NCBI RefSeq assembly: GCF_020536995.1
Contig: NC_068364.1
Span: forward strand, 43,631,676-43,695,675
Direction of reading: 5' to 3'
Origin: Dreissena polymorpha
Lineage: Eukaryota; Mollusca; Bivalvia; Myida; Dreissenidae
DNA: 64,000 bases
Below are positions 61,597 to 64,000 of this stretch, piece after piece. The notes beneath the pieces are model-generated. The model was not told the origin of the DNA. It was given only the letters and a program-made list of their open reading frames with translations, and searched no databases. The position numbers were made by a program, and so were the translations under genes. Position 1 is the stretch's first letter, and every line of letters starts with the position of its first letter.

Positions 61597-62447
61597 GTGA
61601 ACATGTTCTTAATCTTCTCTGTCGTATGCCTTCTTGTTGCCACTGGCACTGCGAGTGTGCAACTGAAAACTGACTTGTTTGAAAAGGTTCAATTTCCGCT
61701 GTGCTTTTTGCATCGTAAAGAAACCGTGTTTGCAAAAGACAATCTACAATGCATATTGATGTGTAAGAGTGGGTGCCAGTTTTCGATGTTCAATCACTCG
61801 ACCGGTGCTTGCAATCTTTACACGATACCTCGCAATGTGATGATACTACGGACGACCATCAGTATGTTTACAGGTAGGTAATTACGCCAAATACGTGTGA
61901 ATCTCTTAATGTATTAATTCACAGAAGGAAGGTTTTGTGTAATCAAATCATTGTTTTCAATCGCCAATACTACGAATATTAATAGTACATGTATATAACT
62001 AATATATGAGTACAATTAATTCGGATGTCAAATCAGGCGTATTTCATTAATACAATACAATATTTCAGCTAATAAACGCAAATTAGAGAATGCGGCGAGT
62101 ACCGCTATATTAAAGTCAACACACAGTTCTGCTAGTGGGGGATATTTTACATTAAGTGAAACATAACTTTAGTTAGTGTTTATAGTATCGTCAAGATATG
62201 AGTATGTAGAAACGAGATTTGTCATTTATTACCTTGTTCAAAACAGAAGCAATGAGGTTTATTCAAATCTGAGTATACTATAAAAAATAATCGCTATCAA
62301 CTTTTATTCGATTTTAATATACGCAATTAGATTTTATGACAAATTTCAGGTGTAATTAATTTGTAAGAATAATATAAACAATTTAGTGTTTTAAGCATAT
62401 AACGGCATGGCTGTCTCCCTTCTCTCCTAGGCGTCACAGACATATAG
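61597..62447 (+). CDS. Short secreted PAN/apple-like protein
   Basis: Exon 1 (61597-61873) encodes MNMFLIFSVVCLLVATGTAS, a clear signal peptide, and then a cysteine pattern LQCILMCKSGCQFSMFN plus GACNLY. This is the core of PAN/apple domains, which bind proteins or glycans. It ends at a GTAGGT donor in phase 1. Exon 2 begins at 62431 after a CTCTCCTAG acceptor and adds only GVTDI before a stop at 62445-62447, giving about 97 residues. A second ATG two codons in could also start it. The domain is shorter than most PAN domains and has five cysteines, so pairing with another chain or a lost cysteine is possible. Exon 2 is less certain than exon 1; another acceptor downstream would lengthen the protein. 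Confidence 0.6.
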
Positions 62448-62790
62448 TCATCCGGATTACCCAATCAGTCTGCACGACCACCCCTGTGACGACCTTGTGT
62501 CAGTCAACCAAATCCGATGCGATCTGTATTGAATGCTGTATTGAATTGCTTTTATTTGTGTGCATTTCTATTTTGTTCATTTTTAATGTGTTTATAGATT
62601 TACCTTTTTATATCTTTGTATGGGTGATTTTATCTGATTTGTACAAATGTGCATTGATTTTAAACTATATTTTTGTGTTTCCTGGGTTAAATATTCTTGG
62701 GTCAGTGACTGACAACTGCCCTTGTTGAATTAGAGGAAATGAGAAAATGGCCGTATAAGTATTTAAAGACCAATCACCGCACAAGTTGTA

Positions 62791-62856
62791 CGGCCGGGTA
62801 GAGATTCTAACCCGAGATTTGTAGTCCGGCATTCTACTGGTAGAGCTAGCCAGCGC
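62791..62856 (-). pseudogene. tRNA-like sequence (SINE head or pseudogene)
   Basis: On the minus strand GGCTAGCTCTACCAGTAGAA resembles a D arm, CGGACTACAAATCTCG an anticodon arm, and GGTTAGAATCTCTACCCGGC a damaged T arm with a mutated B box. It is not a working tRNA. Confidence 0.5.
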
Positions 62857-63198
62857 GATTGTTAATGTGTATATGAGGGGTTTTTTTCAAAGTTTTTCTC
62901 ACACAACTGTTATCTGAATAGTTTATACACATTGTCCATCATTTATACTGTGTTTTTATTTTGTGTTTTGTTCCTGTATATGTACGCAAAAATTAGACAC
63001 GAATAAACGATTATGCTATCTGTTTTCTTGGACTACAGATGTCTATTTGTTTTAAAGTAGTTACTTTTATAAAGATTTCAATGAACATATTAACATAAAA
63101 TTTCGTTTAGTGGTTACTATATGCGAATAATTTTGTCGGAATGTTGTTAAATAAAACTCGAGTCGGTAGGACCACCTAGATGGCATTATTATAGAATT

Positions 63199-63390
63199 AA
63201 GCCTCGTTCCGGGGAAAACGGGGCTTAATGTTTGTCCGCACAGTCAAACCAAGAACGACATTTCCCGCTGTTATGGAATCACTCGTCTCGTCTAATTAAA
63301 ATTCTGGTCAAGGTGGAAAGTGCTCTCCCTTATTAGCCTGTGCGGACAAACATTAAATGTATTATGCACCGTTGTTCAAAGCGAGTCTCG
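63199..63390. mobile_element. Fold-back MITE, GAGTCG family, shortened
   Basis: The left arm GCCTCGTTCCGGGGAAAACG and the right arm ending CAAAGCGAGTCTC remain, with an inner GTTTGTCCGCACAG and TGTGCGGACAAAC palindrome. The CGTAAAGTGTCGTCCC block has been lost. It is a diverged copy. Confidence 0.6.
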
Positions 63391-64000
63391 TGTGTTTCCA
63401 ATGTAAATGAAATCTTCAAATTGATAACTGCTGGGTTAGGTTTGAGTGTATCAAGCCGTTCAATTAGTTTGTATATGTTTTAATTATTGGATTGTATGAA
63501 TCGGTTGATTCAAAACAAGAGACTAGCGGTTTGTAACAGGAATTGCTCTCTAAAATTAAATTATTACCATATATTTATAAAAAAAAGAACTCACACACAC
63601 GAAGCAAACTCTGGTCCAAATAAGAGGCTTATGGTCAATGTTTGCAATGTAATAAATCAAGTCACCCAAAATCACCAAATATAACGAAATGGATTTTTAC
63701 GTATTACAATAAAAGGATTTCATATCAAGTTTCCTTCGTCGACTTTTTCCAGCGTGCATTCAATGTTTAAATGTTTACCGGTATGTTTGCTTTGTAAGTC
63801 ACTTATATACTTGCAATATATGCATCAAAATAGGTTCGAATATAAGAAATATTGTCCCTTTTAAATAGTCATTGTTTCGCCGTGCAATGTGACGTCAGGT
63901 ACTGCGTATTAACTTAACACTTTATTATCAGCTATATCTTAAAAATGTTTAGTACCTTAAACGTGTTTCAAAGCAGAATATCTTCAATGTAACCATGTTA

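Overview
The window is nuclear DNA from an animal, almost certainly a bivalve mollusc and probably a dreissenid mussel. Genes are split into short exons with GT-AG introns. The DNA is AT-rich and packed with short non-autonomous transposons, bivalve-style tandem-core elements and microsatellites. The dreissenid call rests on two very common short repeat families that I recall from zebra/quagga mussel DNA; it is recognition from memory, not a search.

Layout. 1-4.7 kb holds no recognisable gene. 4.7-11.5 kb (minus strand) is a small three-exon gene for a secreted, GPI-anchor-type Ly6/three-finger protein. A 1.8 kb hAT-like transposon sits inside its second exon and seems to offer a replacement, in-frame splice acceptor. 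13.7-15.9 kb carries a TTAA-flanked miniature element and a long 33-bp minisatellite whose unit contains a palindromic E-box. 17.8-19.3 kb holds a hAT element with a perfect target duplication and a bivalve tandem-core repeat.

21.3-39.9 kb (minus strand) is a complete CDC6 replication-licensing ATPase gene: 11 coding exons plus a predicted 5' non-coding exon next to an E2F-like site and an inverted CCAAT box. The deduced protein is 625 residues, with eight S-P-x-K CDK sites clustered in one exon. Its introns hold many transposons, including three hAT-like elements nested one inside another.

40-49 kb is gene-poor: large microsatellites, a pearl-like tandem array with alternating monomer types, and a degenerate 49-bp repeat. 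49.6-58.1 kb (plus strand) is a six-exon gene for phosphonoacetaldehyde hydrolase (phosphonatase, PhnX), an enzyme known mainly from bacteria, with nucleophile, Schiff-base lysine and metal-binding residues all in place. Its introns hold at least eight miniature elements, several next to exon boundaries. 60.7-61.0 kb is a decayed LINE tail. 61.6-62.4 kb (plus) is a short secreted PAN/apple-like protein in two exons.

The four genes do not form a pathway. CDC6 is a housekeeping cell-cycle gene. PhnX most likely recycles 2-aminoethylphosphonate, which molluscs carry in phosphonolipids. The Ly6 and PAN proteins are typical lineage-specific secreted or surface proteins. The two strongest leads are the intron-bearing animal PhnX and the transposon-split Ly6 exon. 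No CRISPR array, rRNA gene or intact tRNA gene was seen. All exon structures were worked out by eye from splice sites, phase and protein similarity.
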